Below, one piece after another: positions 1 to 9,554 of a stretch of DNA of 64,000 bases. Position numbers and translations under genes: made by a program. This DNA is from Arthrobacter sp. 135MFCol5.1 (GTDB lineage Bacteria > Actinomycetota > Actinomycetes > Actinomycetales > Micrococcaceae): assembly GCF_000374865.1 (NCBI RefSeq), contig NZ_KB895462.1, forward strand, positions 84,543-148,542. The letters are read 5' to 3'. The number at the start of each line of letters is the position of its first letter. Position 1 is the first letter of the stretch. The notes under the pieces were generated by a model. The model was not told the origin of the DNA. It saw only the letters and a program-made list of their open reading frames with translations, and did no database searches.

Positions 1-1468
1 GCAGCGCCAGGGTGCCGAGTACCAGGACGCCGGCCACCAGTGCCACCCACGGGTGCCGGGTGACGAGTCCGCCCCAGCCGCGGGTGCTGCGCTGGCGGTC
101 GGTGGCGAGGTCCGCGGCTTCATGGCCCGGCTCGGCGTTGTGCGCCTCGGCCTTGGCCCACGCCCGCCGGGAGATGATGCGGCGGCCGATCAGGGACAGC
201 ATGGCGGGGGTCAGCGTGATGGCCACGAGCACGGCCACGGCTACGGTCCCTGCTGCGGCAAGGCCCATGACGGTGAGGAACGGCAGCCCGGGGACCACCA
301 GGGCGGCCAGGGCGATGATCACGGTGAGGCCGGCGAAGACCACCGCGTTGCCCGAGGTGCCGTTGGCCCGGGCCACCGATTCCTCGGCGTCCATCCCGGC
401 GAGGAGCTGGGTCCGGTGCCGATTGACGATGAACAGCGAGTAGTCGATGCCGACGGCGAGGCCGAGCATGAGGGCCAGCATGGGGGAGATGGAGCTCATG
501 TCGAACAGGCCGGAGAGTGCGAAGGTGATGCCGACGCCAACTCCGACGCCGATGATGGCCATCAGCAGCGGGAGGCCGGCGGCGATCAGGGTACCCAGCA
601 TGAGGATCAGGACCAGCGCGGCGACGGCGATGCCCACGATCTCCGCCGTGCCGAACAGGGCCGAGATGTCCTCCGTAATCTCCTTGCTGGCCAGTGCCGT
701 GACGCCGGCTGAGGACGTTTCATGGGCGATGTCCTGGACCTGTTTCCGGACCGCCGGGGAGAGCCCGTTGATGGAGGTGTTGAACTGGACCTGGGCGACG
801 GCGGCCTGGTTGTCCTCCGAGACAAAGCGGATGGCGGAGGCCGCCTGGGCCTGGCGTTTGCCGAGCTCCAGCTTGGCCTTGCTGGCCTCCAGGTCCCGGG
901 TTCCGGCGTCGAGCTTGGCCTGGCCTGCTGCCAGTGCCGCCTTCTGCTGGCCCAGTTGCGCGTCGATCACCGCAGCCGGTGCCCCTGCGGCCGTGAGCTG
1001 CTGCTCGGCCGCGGCCAGCTGGGCCTTGCCTGCCTCCAGCTGTGCCCGTGAGGAGTCCAGCTGGGCCTGGCCGGCGGCCAATTGCTGTTCACCGTCGGTG
1101 ATCGCCTTGGCTGCCTGGTCCACCTGGGCCTGGGTGGCGAACGGGTCAACCGTGCCGCGGACCTCGGGCAGGGCCTGGAGCTTCTTCAGCGCGTCCGTGA
1201 CGGCTGCGCGGCCCTGGTCCGTGAACCCGCCGGGCGGGGCTTCGAATACGATCGTGGCGCTGCCGCCGGAAGCCGACGGCAGGTCCTGCTTGAGCTTGTC
1301 AGCGATCCGCTGGGTCTCTGTGCCCGGGATCTGGAAGTTGTTGGACAAGGTGCCGTGGAACGCTGCGGCCGAGCCGCCAACGGCCACCAGCACGGCGAGC
1401 CACAAGGAGATGACAAGCCAGCGCCGGCGGTAGGAGAACTTGCCAAGGCGGTAGAGGAGGAGTGCCAT
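1..1468 (-). CDS. MMPL/RND family transporter (3' part outside window)
   Basis: Proton-driven membrane exporter of the MMPL (RND) superfamily, probably moving a lipid or hydrophobic drug; 489 codons are visible and the C-terminus lies beyond base 1. The start is the ATG at 1468-1466. A first membrane helix (about residues 17-38) is followed by a large external loop with heptad-like Gln/Ala/Leu repeats (about 120-200, probable coiled coil). A block of helices then contains the family signature GIDYSLFIVNRHR, whose Asp is the expected proton-relay residue. It begins 16 bases after the tetR stop on the same strand, so the two are almost certainly one transcript. No clear Shine-Dalgarno sequence is present, which suggests coupling to tetR translation. 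The substrate cannot be told from sequence. Confidence 0.92.
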   Translation of the reverse strand, partial: MALLLYRLGKFSYRRRWLVISLWLAVLVAVGGSAAAFHGTLSNNFQIPGTETQRIADKLKQDLPSASGGSATIVFEAPPGGFTDQGRAAVTDALKKLQALPEVRGTVDPFATQAQVDQAAKAITDGEQQLAAGQAQLDSSRAQLEAGKAQLAAAEQQLTAAGAPAAVIDAQLGQQKAALAAGQAKLDAGTRDLEASKAKLELGKRQAQAASAIRFVSEDNQAAVAQVQFNTSINGLSPAVRKQVQDIAHETSSAGVTALASKEITEDISALFGTAEIVGIAVAALVLILMLGTLIAAGLPLLMAIIGVGVGVGITFALSGLFDMSSISPMLALMLGLAVGIDYSLFIVNRHRTQLLAGMDAEESVARANGTSGNAVVFAGLTVIIALAALVVPGLPFLTVMGLAAAGTVAVAVLVAITLTPAMLSLIGRRIISRRAWAKAEAHNAEPGHEAADLATDRQRSTRGWGGLVTRHPWVALVAGVLVLGTLAL

Positions 1469-1484
1469 GCGGGAACCGATCTGA

Positions 1485-2156
1485 TCAGGAGGAGCGGACA
1501 GCGGAAGGTGAAGCAGGGGGAGCGAAGCCTGTGCCCAGCAGGGCAATCGAATCAATTAACAGTTGGCGCAGCTCGGTCAGGGACCCTGTCGTGAGGTCGG
1601 GGCCGCGCCGGCTGAACCAGACCTCCATGGCAGCTTTGCCGCAGGAGATGATGGAGCCGGCCAAGGCATGGACATAGAGTTCGTCCTGCCCGCCCGGGGT
1701 GCCGGCGAGGCGCTCGCGGGCGACGGCGAAGACCTGCGCCCGGCAGTGGTCCCATGCCTCCAGTTCGGAGTGGGCCATCAGGGAGCTTTGCTGGGTCAGG
1801 GTAAACAGTTCCGCCAGTGGAGCGACGGCCTCGGGATCGGCCAGGGCCGACAGGGCTGCCTGGGCCGATTCGAGCATGGGCTCCTCTGCCGGGCGGAGCC
1901 GGAACTGTTGGATGGCAGTGTCCAGGAAGCCGTGCACGATGGACGCCAGCGCGGCGTCGGTGCTGCTGAAGTAGTTGAAGAAGGTGCGGCGCGAGATCCC
2001 GGCGGCGTCGGCAATATCCTCCACTGTGAAGTTTCCCGGACCTTTTGTGCGCAGCAGTTCCAGGGCGGCGTCCGTGATGGCCTGCCTGGTGGCTGCCTTG
2101 TTCAGTTCCCGCCGTGATGGGGGTGCCTGCTGGTCGTGGGGGGAGGTGTTTGGCAC
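1485..2156 (-). CDS. TetR family transcriptional repressor
   Basis: A 223-residue TetR-type regulator. The N-terminal helix-turn-helix is clear at about residues 20-65 (TVEDIADAAGISRRTFFNYF, the classic TetR recognition helix), followed by an all-helical ligand domain typical in length. The start is the GTG at 2156-2154; a -10-like TAGTGT ends exactly 6 nt before it, so the mRNA is probably leaderless. It sits directly upstream of the MMPL exporter and is very likely its local repressor. It probably also represses itself, because repeated half-sites cover its own promoter. The inducing ligand is unknown. Confidence 0.93.
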   Translation of the reverse strand: MPNTSPHDQQAPPSRRELNKAATRQAITDAALELLRTKGPGNFTVEDIADAAGISRRTFFNYFSSTDAALASIVHGFLDTAIQQFRLRPAEEPMLESAQAALSALADPEAVAPLAELFTLTQQSSLMAHSELEAWDHCRAQVFAVARERLAGTPGGQDELYVHALAGSIISCGKAAMEVWFSRRGPDLTTGSLTELRQLLIDSIALLGTGFAPPASPSAVRSS

Positions 2157-2192
2157 AGGATTACACTACGTGCAACTTTGCACTACATGCAA
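2157..2192 (-). promoter_or_regulatory. tetR promoter with overlapping candidate TetR operator
   Basis: On the minus strand, -35 TTGCAT (2192-2187), an 18-bp spacer, -10 TAGTGT (2168-2163), then 6 nt to the GTG start. The promoter is covered by a perfect 14-bp inverted repeat GTGCAACTTTGCAC (2170-2183) and by a 12-bp direct repeat CACTAC(G/A)TGCAA at 2164-2175 and 2181-2192, a 17-bp period. This is the geometry of two TetR dimers bound side by side. Assignment to this TetR is inferred from position. Confidence 0.7.
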
Positions 2193-2263
2193 GTATTTTT
2201 CACGTGCATTCACAGGAGATCGAAAGGTTCCCAACAGCCTTTCCTGAAGCTCGCGGTGGATGC

Positions 2264-2292
2264 TTGGTGTGTCTCAGTGAGAGAGGCATAAA
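2264..2292 (+). promoter_or_regulatory. Candidate promoter for the secreted protein at 2332
   Basis: TTGGTG (2264-2269) and CATAAA (2287-2292) are separated by 17 bp and lie about 40 bases before the ATG. GGAGACGGAAG just before the ATG supplies a ribosome binding site. The promoter match is modest. Confidence 0.35.
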
Positions 2293-2331
2293 CCTACAGC
2301 CGTCGCAGGACGGCGAATCAGGAGACGGAAG

Positions 2332-2892
2332 ATGTCACGTACCAAGAAGATGACCCTGGGCCTGTCAGCGGCTGCGCTGGTCCTCGGCGCCGGGATCGGG
2401 GTGGCCGGCATGGCCTCCGCAACCACCACGACACCCGCGCCCGCGCCCAGCGCGAGCTCAAGCGCCCCGGCTGACTCAGGTAATGGCGGGGCCCCCGACG
2501 GCATGGGCCGGCATGGTGGCCGTGGCGGACACGGCGAGGACCGGGCTGCTGCGCTGGCCGCGAAGCTCGGCGTGGACCAAACCAAAGTCCAGGACGCGCT
2601 GAAGGCCTTCCGCGATGCCAACAAGCCCACTGCCCCGGCCGAGGGGCAGAAACCGGACCCGGCCGCCAGGGAAGCGGCGCTGGCGAAGTCGCTGGCCGGC
2701 GCGTTGGGCATCGACGAAGCGAAGGTGACGGCGGCCCTCCAGGAGATCCGCAGCGATGAGCAGTCTGAGCACGCTGCTGAGCTCAAGACCCGCCTGGACA
2801 AGGCTGTGACGGACGGGAAGCTGACGCAGGCTGAAGCCGATGCCGTGACCAAGGCGGTCCAGAATGGTGTGATCGGTGGCGGCGGGCGCTGA
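2332..2892 (+). CDS. Small secreted helical protein, function unknown
   Basis: A 186-residue protein with a clear N-terminal signal peptide (basic MSRTKK, hydrophobic LGLSAAALVLGAGIGVAGM, Ala-rich cleavage zone near residue 30). A low-complexity Thr/Pro/Ala/Ser segment and a Gly/His-rich stretch follow (about residues 55-65). The rest is helical and contains two copies of a short motif of the form LAxxLGVDxxKVxxAL (near residues 75 and 120). Such secreted two-repeat proteins are common in actinobacteria and have no assigned role. An upstream GGAGACGGAAG supports the ATG start. The Gly/His stretch could bind metal, but that is only a guess. Confidence 0.8.
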   Translation: MSRTKKMTLGLSAAALVLGAGIGVAGMASATTTTPAPAPSASSSAPADSGNGGAPDGMGRHGGRGGHGEDRAAALAAKLGVDQTKVQDALKAFRDANKPTAPAEGQKPDPAAREAALAKSLAGALGIDEAKVTAALQEIRSDEQSEHAAELKTRLDKAVTDGKLTQAEADAVTKAVQNGVIGGGGR

Positions 2893-2953
2893 CTGATTCC
2901 TCCGGTCGGGCGGGCCTGCGTTTCCCTTGGCCGGTGGACGCCCCGGGCAGTAG

Positions 2954-2987
2954 GAAGCCCTTAACAGCATGAAGCCCTTAACGGCAT
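2954..2987 (+). repeat. Tandem 17-bp repeat, two copies
   Basis: GAAGCCCTTAAC(A/G)GCAT occurs at 2954-2970 and 2971-2987 with one difference; the next bases, GAAG, begin the terminator stem. It looks like a small local duplication beside a hairpin. Confidence 0.7.
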
Positions 2988-3024
2988 GAAGTCCCCCGGG
3001 AAGTTTTCCCGGGGGACTTCATGC
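2984..3024. terminator. Bidirectional hairpin terminator
   Basis: A perfect 19-bp stem (2984-3002 with 3006-3024) closed by a 3-nt loop sits between two convergent genes: the secreted protein ending at 2892 and the symporter ending at 3038. There is no long U-tract, as is usual in high-GC actinobacteria. Being symmetric, it can serve both strands. Confidence 0.85.
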
Positions 3025-3037
3025 TGTGCGGCTGCCC

Positions 3038-4477
3038 TTACGCCTTGGCGTCCTGCAGCTCGCGCGGTGCCGTGTCGGCAGTGGTGCCGTCGGTGGGCTC
3101 ACCGGCTGCGGTTTCGTGGTCGTCCACGAACGGGGTGCCGTTGCGCGGTGCGTTGTACAGCGACTCGTCGAGGATGCCCTGGCGCTTGGCCACGATGGTG
3201 GGAACCAGCGCCTGGCCCGCCACGTTCACCGCGGTCCGGCCCATGTCCAGGATGGGGTCGATGGCGAGGAGGAGTCCGACGCCGGCCAGCGGGAGTCCCA
3301 GCGTGGAGAGCGTCAGCGTGAGCATCACTACGGCGCCGGTGGTGCCTGCAGTCGCTGCGGAACCCAGCACGGAGACCAGGGCGATCAGCACGTACTGGCT
3401 GAAGTCCAGGTGGATGCCGAAGAACTGTGCCACGAAGATCGCGGAAACGGCCGGGTAGATGGCGGCGCAGCCGTCCATCTTGGTGGTGGCGCCCAGCGGC
3501 ACTGCGAAGGAAGCGTAGGCCCGGGGGACGCCCAGGCTGCGTTCGGTGACGCGCTGGGTCAGCGGCAGGGTACCCACCGAGGAGCGGGACACGAAGGCCA
3601 GCTGCACGGCCGGCCATACACCGGAGAAGTACTGCTTGATGGACAGGCCGTGGCTGCGGACCAGGATGGGGTAGACCACGAACAGGACCAGGGCCAGGCC
3701 CACGTAGATCGCGACGGCGAATTTGCCCAGGGAACCGATGGTGTCCCAGCCGTAGACTGCGACGGCGTTGCCGATCAGGCCGATGGTGCCAAGCGGGGCG
3801 ATGCGGATGATCCACCACAGCACCTTCTGGATGACGGCAAGGGCCGAAGCGTTCAGGTTCAGGAAGGGTTCAGCGGCCTTGCCCACCTTGAGGGCCGCAA
3901 CGCCCACGGCGATCGCGATCACCAGGATTTGGAGGACATTGAAGCTGACCGACGTGGTGACTGCGCCGGAGTCGGCAACCGTGGAGCTGGCGCCGAGGCC
4001 AAGGAAGTTCTTCGGGAAGAGGCCCACGAGGAATGCCCACCAGTCACCGGATTTGCCGGTGTATTTGGCTTCCTCGGTGATGCCGGTGTTGGCGCCGGGC
4101 TGCAGCAGCACGCCCAGGCCGATTCCGATCAGCACGGCGATCAGGGACGTGATGGCGAACCACAGGAGCGTGTTCCATGCCAGCCTTGCCGCGTTGGATA
4201 CCTGGCGCAGGTTGGAGATGGAGCTGACGACGGCGGTGAAGATCAGCGGAACAACGGCGGTCTGCAGCAGCGAGACGTAGCTCGAGCCGATGGTCTGCAG
4301 CGTGGCGCCGAGGGCGTTCGGGTTGGTCTTGGTGCTGCCGGTGTACTTGGCGAGCAGGCCGAGGCCCAAGCCCACGATGAGGGCGGCGATGATCTGGAAG
4401 CCGAAGGAGGAAGCCCACTTGGGCAACTGGAATCCGGTCTTCCCCGCGGAGGATGGGGTGCTTGTCTGAGTGGTCAC
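3038..4477 (-). CDS. Dicarboxylate/amino acid:cation symporter (DAACS family)
   Basis: A 479-residue inner-membrane symporter of the GltP/DctA family, which imports C4-dicarboxylates or glutamate/aspartate with H+ or Na+. About eight hydrophobic segments plus two re-entrant loops are recognisable. Substrate-region motifs are SRSSVGTLP (hairpin 1, normally SSxATLP) and KMDGCAAIYPA (normally NMDGTA), so both are slightly altered and the substrate should not be assumed. The C-terminal 40 residues are hydrophilic. The start is a GTG at 4477; a -10-like TAGCTT ends exactly 6 nt upstream, so the mRNA is probably leaderless. Confidence 0.9.
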   Translation of the reverse strand: MTTQTSTPSSAGKTGFQLPKWASSFGFQIIAALIVGLGLGLLAKYTGSTKTNPNALGATLQTIGSSYVSLLQTAVVPLIFTAVVSSISNLRQVSNAARLAWNTLLWFAITSLIAVLIGIGLGVLLQPGANTGITEEAKYTGKSGDWWAFLVGLFPKNFLGLGASSTVADSGAVTTSVSFNVLQILVIAIAVGVAALKVGKAAEPFLNLNASALAVIQKVLWWIIRIAPLGTIGLIGNAVAVYGWDTIGSLGKFAVAIYVGLALVLFVVYPILVRSHGLSIKQYFSGVWPAVQLAFVSRSSVGTLPLTQRVTERSLGVPRAYASFAVPLGATTKMDGCAAIYPAVSAIFVAQFFGIHLDFSQYVLIALVSVLGSAATAGTTGAVVMLTLTLSTLGLPLAGVGLLLAIDPILDMGRTAVNVAGQALVPTIVAKRQGILDESLYNAPRNGTPFVDDHETAAGEPTDGTTADTAPRELQDAKA

Positions 4478-4532
4478 CAGAACAAGCTAGACCTGCACCG
4501 CATACCACGTCGAAAGAATATTGAGAAATATT
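4478..4532 (-). promoter_or_regulatory. Symporter promoter and upstream inverted repeat
   Basis: On the minus strand, -10 TAGCTT (4489-4484) lies 6 nt before the GTG, with a weak -35 TCGACG about 18 bp further up. Just above that is an AT-rich inverted repeat AATATT-GAGA-AATATT (4517-4532), unusual in this GC-rich DNA and well placed for a regulator. Nothing else recognisable lies in 4533-4700. Confidence 0.5.
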
Positions 4533-4701
4533 ACGCGGCAACAATTGTGCTATGCGCTGGAAACACCCGTGAACACAAGGCAGGCAGCGGTATTTGTTAC
4601 TTATTCCCACGATGGGTGTGCTTAATGTCTCCCGCGGAGCCAGCAAGCGGCCCATCCGGCAGCGCGTGTCAAAGCGAGGAACGAGCAGCGCGCAGAGGAT
4701 G

Positions 4702-4715
4702 GGCCCCTTGGGGCC
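4702..4715 (-). terminator. Short hairpin after the DUF885 gene
   Basis: GGCCCC-TT-GGGGCC, a perfect 6-bp GC stem starting 14 nt beyond the DUF885 stop codon (minus strand). It is small and has no U-tract, so the assignment is tentative. Confidence 0.4.
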
Positions 4716-4728
4716 GCGCAGTTCAGGG

Positions 4729-6414
4729 TCAAGACAAGAGCGCCCGGCGGAGGGTGTCCAGTCCTACGGAGCCGATGTTGAGGGCCTTGGTGTGGAACTC
4801 CTTCAGGTCGAACCCTGGGCGGGCTTCGAGCTCGGCGCGGATTTGTTCCCAGAGCCGCTGGCCCACCTTGTAGGAGGGTGCCTGGCCGGGCCAGCCAAGG
4901 TAGCGGGTGAACTCGAAGTTGAGCTGGCCCTCACTGATGGGGAGGTTTTCCTTGAGGAAGCCGTAGCCCGTCTCTGCTGTCCAGGTGCCGGATCCCCAGC
5001 GCCCGGGCATGTCCAGTTCGAGGTGGACGCCGATGTCGAAGACGACGCGGGCAGCCCGCATGCGCTGCATGTCCAGCATTCCCAGGTGGTCGCCGGGATC
5101 GGTGAGGTACCCCAGCTCCTGCATCAGTTTCTCCGCGTAGAGGGCCCAGCCTTCCCCGTGGCCCGAGGTCCAGCAGACGTTGCGCCGCCATTTGTTGAGC
5201 AGTTCGCGGCGGTAGGTGGCAGTGGCTACCTGGAGGTGGTGGCCGGGGACGCCCTCGTGGTAGACGGTGGTGGTCTCGGCCCAGGTGGTGAAGGTGTCCT
5301 CGCCGGCCGGGACGGACCACCACATGCGGCCGGGGCGGCTGAAGTCATCTGACGGGCCGGTGTAGTAGATGCCGCCCTCGTCCGTGGGGGCGATCCGGCA
5401 TTCGAGGGTCTTCATGGCCTCGGGGATGTCGAAGTGGACGCCGGCGAGCCCGGCCATGGCCTTGTCCGAAAGATCCTGCATCCAGGCCTGCAGGGCATCG
5501 GTCCCCTTGAGCTGCCGGGCGGGATCGTTGTTGAGGATTTCCTTGGCCTCCGCGATGGTGGCACCGGGCTTGATGCTGTCGGCGACGCGTTCCTGTTCGG
5601 CGATGAGGCGCTCCAGTTCCTGGACGCCCCAGGCGTAGGTTTCTTCCAGGTCCACTTCGGCGCCGAGGAATGCACGCGAAGCCAGCGCGTACCGCGCCCT
5701 GCCCACTGCGTCCTTTTCGGGTGCTGCCGGGAGCAGTTCGGCGCGCAGGAACTCTGCCAGCCCCACGTAGGCGCTCCGGGCCGCGCCGGTTCCGGCGTCG
5801 AGCTTTTCCTGGAGCGGCGCGGGCAGGGGGCCGCCGGCGGTGGCTGCACCGGCGGCCAGCTTGGCGAAGAATCCGTCGTCGGCGGCGTACTTGGTGACCT
5901 GTTCAATGACGATCCGGACCTGCCTCGCGGCGGCCACTTTGCCGGCGTCCCTGGCGACGCGGAGGGATTCGATGTAGCCGCTGATGGCCGCCGGCACGTT
6001 GCCGGCGCGGCCCGCGATGTGCTCCCAGTCCTGCGCGGTGGCGGTGGGCATGAGGTCGAAGATGGCCCGGATGTCCTGGGCGGGGGAGGCGATGTTGTTG
6101 AGCTCGGCATACTCCCAGCCGGAGGCGTGGATCAGCAGTTGCAGCCCGAGCCGCTCCCGCATCGCGTCCAGGGTGACGGCGTCGACGTCGTCTTCCGGCT
6201 GCAGGCCCTCCAGTGCGGCCAGCGCGTCTCGCGCGGCCTCGGCGAAACCTGCGATGCCGGCAGGAGAGAAGTCCTGGTATTCCGTCTCGTGGCCCGGCAG
6301 GCCGAGAGTCGTGGCGAAGGTCGGGTTGAGCCTGATGAGGGTGTCGGTGTAGTCATCGGCGACGGCGTCGATGCGGGTATGCGGGCGCGCGGCGGGTGCA
6401 GTGTCTGTAGTCAC
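4729..6414 (-). CDS. DUF885 family protein (putative metallopeptidase-like)
   Basis: A 561-residue soluble protein of the DUF885 family. The family hallmark VYHEGVPGHHLQVA (about residues 380-393) supplies the HExxxxHH-like putative zinc-binding residues, with a conserved W/GHGEGWALYAEKL block downstream (about 415-430), which is typical of these M32-like/gluzincin-fold proteins. No signal peptide or membrane helix is visible, so it should be cytoplasmic. The length matches the family. The start is the GTG at 6414, preceded by TAGTCT and exactly 6 nt (leaderless). It lies between the carboxylase genes and the symporter with no close functional link. Peptidase activity is inferred from fold and motif only. 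Confidence 0.88.
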   Translation of the reverse strand: MTTDTAPAARPHTRIDAVADDYTDTLIRLNPTFATTLGLPGHETEYQDFSPAGIAGFAEAARDALAALEGLQPEDDVDAVTLDAMRERLGLQLLIHASGWEYAELNNIASPAQDIRAIFDLMPTATAQDWEHIAGRAGNVPAAISGYIESLRVARDAGKVAAARQVRIVIEQVTKYAADDGFFAKLAAGAATAGGPLPAPLQEKLDAGTGAARSAYVGLAEFLRAELLPAAPEKDAVGRARYALASRAFLGAEVDLEETYAWGVQELERLIAEQERVADSIKPGATIAEAKEILNNDPARQLKGTDALQAWMQDLSDKAMAGLAGVHFDIPEAMKTLECRIAPTDEGGIYYTGPSDDFSRPGRMWWSVPAGEDTFTTWAETTTVYHEGVPGHHLQVATATYRRELLNKWRRNVCWTSGHGEGWALYAEKLMQELGYLTDPGDHLGMLDMQRMRAARVVFDIGVHLELDMPGRWGSGTWTAETGYGFLKENLPISEGQLNFEFTRYLGWPGQAPSYKVGQRLWEQIRAELEARPGFDLKEFHTKALNIGSVGLDTLRRALLS

Positions 6415-6426
6415 ATTCCGAGACTA
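6415..6426 (-). promoter_or_regulatory. Leaderless promoter of the DUF885 gene
   Basis: -10 TAGTCT at 6426-6421 (minus strand) followed by 6 nt and the GTG start; no Shine-Dalgarno sequence between them. Confidence 0.55.
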
Positions 6427-6509
6427 CCCGGCCGGGCGGACAGGGCGGGCCCACGCGGCCGCGGGTTCCCTGGCCGAGCGAAGCGAGGTGAGGGAGGCGC
6501 TGGGGAGCG

Positions 6510-6748
6510 TCAGCCGTGGCTGCGCTTCCACGCGCCGGGGCCGGGCGACGGCGCGAGCCGCAACTGCTGCCGGCGCACCCAGTGCCGCACGCTGGGTGCG
6601 GCAGGCTTGGCAGGCGCCGGGCCGCCGAGGGTCAGGACGACGGCGGCCAGCGCGGCGAGTTCCTCGGCGTTCGGTTGTCCTTTGACGACAGAGAACAGCG
6701 GCGCGGTCGGGGTTTCGGCAGGCTCAACCACCGGCATCTGGTCGGGCG

Positions 6749-6752
<4 letters not shown>
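6510..6752 (-). CDS. accE: Acyl-CoA carboxylase epsilon subunit
   Basis: An 80-residue small subunit found only in actinobacterial acyl-CoA carboxylases, where it strengthens the alpha-beta complex. The diagnostic sequence is the N-terminal half, [20 protein letters not shown], followed by an Ala/Pro linker and a C-terminal basic W-containing tail ([10 protein letters not shown]). It overlaps the end of accD by 4 bases (ATGA at 6749-6752), so translation is coupled. The pairing with an adjacent beta subunit fixes its identity despite its small size. Confidence 0.9.
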
Positions 6753-8332
<1,580 letters not shown>

Positions 8333-8462
8333 CAAGTGTCTCCGGCTCTGTAGCAAGTCAGTTCTGTTGGCAGTCGGTCCGCATTCGCAGGAGCTTTAAG
8401 TAGCATCCACACAAAAGAAGGACCCTGGTGGCAAGTCTAATGACGGTTTGTGCACCCGCAGC

Positions 8463-8477
8463 TGTAGGGAACCTACA
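8463..8477. promoter_or_regulatory. Perfect 15-bp inverted repeat between accD and SDR
   Basis: TGTAGG-GAA-CCTACA (8463-8477), in the 215-bp divergent region shared by accD and the SDR gene. TACAAT (8474-8479), a good -10 hexamer, overlaps its right arm. It resembles an operator; the regulator is unknown. Confidence 0.45.
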
Positions 8478-8506
8478 ATTTTCTGCGGTTCCAGCACCCT
8501 CTCCGT

Positions 8507-8547
8507 TATGTTACCCGCCAGTAACTTAGTTGGGCTACAGTGTTTCC
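8507..8547 (+). promoter_or_regulatory. SDR leaderless promoter with GTTAC-N6-GTAAC operator
   Basis: -10 TACAGT (8536-8541) is followed by 6 nt and the ATG at 8548. The -35 position is covered by an inverted repeat GTTAC-CCGCCA-GTAAC (8510-8525), extended imperfectly to TATGTTAC/GTAACTTA (8507-8528). A palindrome over the -35 suggests repression, possibly by a TetR-type lipid regulator acting on both divergent genes; this is inference. Confidence 0.5.
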
Positions 8548-9435
8548 ATGACTTCAAGCGACGAGGCTTTGCAGGCACCCCGGAGCCCCTACCGGGCAGC
8601 CGGTTCCCTGGCAGGACGCACCATCCTCATCTCCGGCGGAAGCCGCGGAATCGGCCTGGCCATCGCCAAGAGGGCGGCCCGGGACGGCGCCAATATCGTG
8701 CTCCTGGCCAAGACCGGCACGCCCCACCCCAAACTGGCGGGCACGGTCTTTACCGCCGCCGAAGAACTGGTGGAGGCCGGCGGCCAGGCGCTGCCCCTGG
8801 TGGGCGACGTCCGCCGGGACGAGGACGTGGCCGGAGCCGTCGCTGCCGCCACGGAGCGCTTCGGCGGCATCGACGTCGTCATCAACAACGCCTCTGCCAT
8901 CGACCTGTCCACCACGGACGCCGTCGACATGAAAAAGTACGACCTCATGCAGGACATCAACGTCCGCGGTACCTTCCTGCTCTCCAAGCTGGCGCTCCCC
9001 GCGCTCCGGGCCTCGGCGCACGGGCACATCCTGACGCTGTCCCCGCCGCTGAACCTCCACCCCTCATGGGCGGGAAAGCACCTCGCCTACACCATGGCCA
9101 AGTACGGGATGAGCCTGACCACGCTGGGCCTGGCCGAGGAATTGAAGGCCGACGGTGTCCGGGTGAACTCGCTCTGGCCGTGCACCCTGATCGACACGGC
9201 CGCCATCCGCAACATGCCCCACGGCTCAACGATGGTGCTGGCCGCGCGGGGCCCGCAGATCATGGCCGATGCTGCCCACGCCGTCCTGACCGGAAGCCAC
9301 CTTGCCGCAGGAGATGCGGAATCGGGCAATTTCTACACGGACGAGCAGGTCCTGGCGGGCGCCGGCGTCACTGATTTCCGGCCCTACAGCCTCGGTGCGG
9401 CCGAGGACCAATTGGTTCCGGACATCTTCCTCTAG
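8548..9435 (+). CDS. Short-chain dehydrogenase/reductase, HSDL2-like
   Basis: A 295-residue NAD(P)-dependent SDR. The cofactor motif GGSRGIG (about residue 30), NNAS in place of NNAG, the catalytic Ser in LTLSPPL, and the Y-x3-K pair in YTMAKYGMS are all present. Sequence character (KTGTPHPKLAGTV, SPPLNLHP, WPCTLIDTAAIRNM) matches the hydroxysteroid dehydrogenase-like protein 2 (HSDL2) group, associated with fatty acid metabolism. The ATG at 8548 is preferred over the in-frame TTG at 8530, because a -10-like TACAGT ends 6 nt before it. It is divergent from accD, which fits a lipid-metabolism role. The substrate is unknown. Confidence 0.9.
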   Translation: MTSSDEALQAPRSPYRAAGSLAGRTILISGGSRGIGLAIAKRAARDGANIVLLAKTGTPHPKLAGTVFTAAEELVEAGGQALPLVGDVRRDEDVAGAVAAATERFGGIDVVINNASAIDLSTTDAVDMKKYDLMQDINVRGTFLLSKLALPALRASAHGHILTLSPPLNLHPSWAGKHLAYTMAKYGMSLTTLGLAEELKADGVRVNSLWPCTLIDTAAIRNMPHGSTMVLAARGPQIMADAAHAVLTGSHLAAGDAESGNFYTDEQVLAGAGVTDFRPYSLGAAEDQLVPDIFL

Positions 9436-9542
9436 GGCCGGTTGGGTCCCGCCCGGACCGCCCGGCCACCTCCCTGTTGTTGCGGGTGGTGGACGGTCCC
9501 GGGAGGAATCCGTGCTGATGGGTAGTCTCCAGCTTCGCTCGG

Positions 9543-9554
9543 TAGGATTCAGGT
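9543..9554 (+). promoter_or_regulatory. Leaderless promoter of birA
   Basis: TAGGAT (9543-9548) and 6 nt, then the ATG. No ribosome binding site precedes it. Confidence 0.55.

Noticed and set aside
3026..4873. 615-codon plus-strand open frame opposite the symporter
   Set aside because: Compositionally biased shadow of the symporter gene; no motif, and it crosses two real gene boundaries.
8333..8356. TTG start at 8356 for accD
   Set aside because: The ATG at 8332 has a GGAG signal at good distance and gives the usual N-terminus; the TTG has none.
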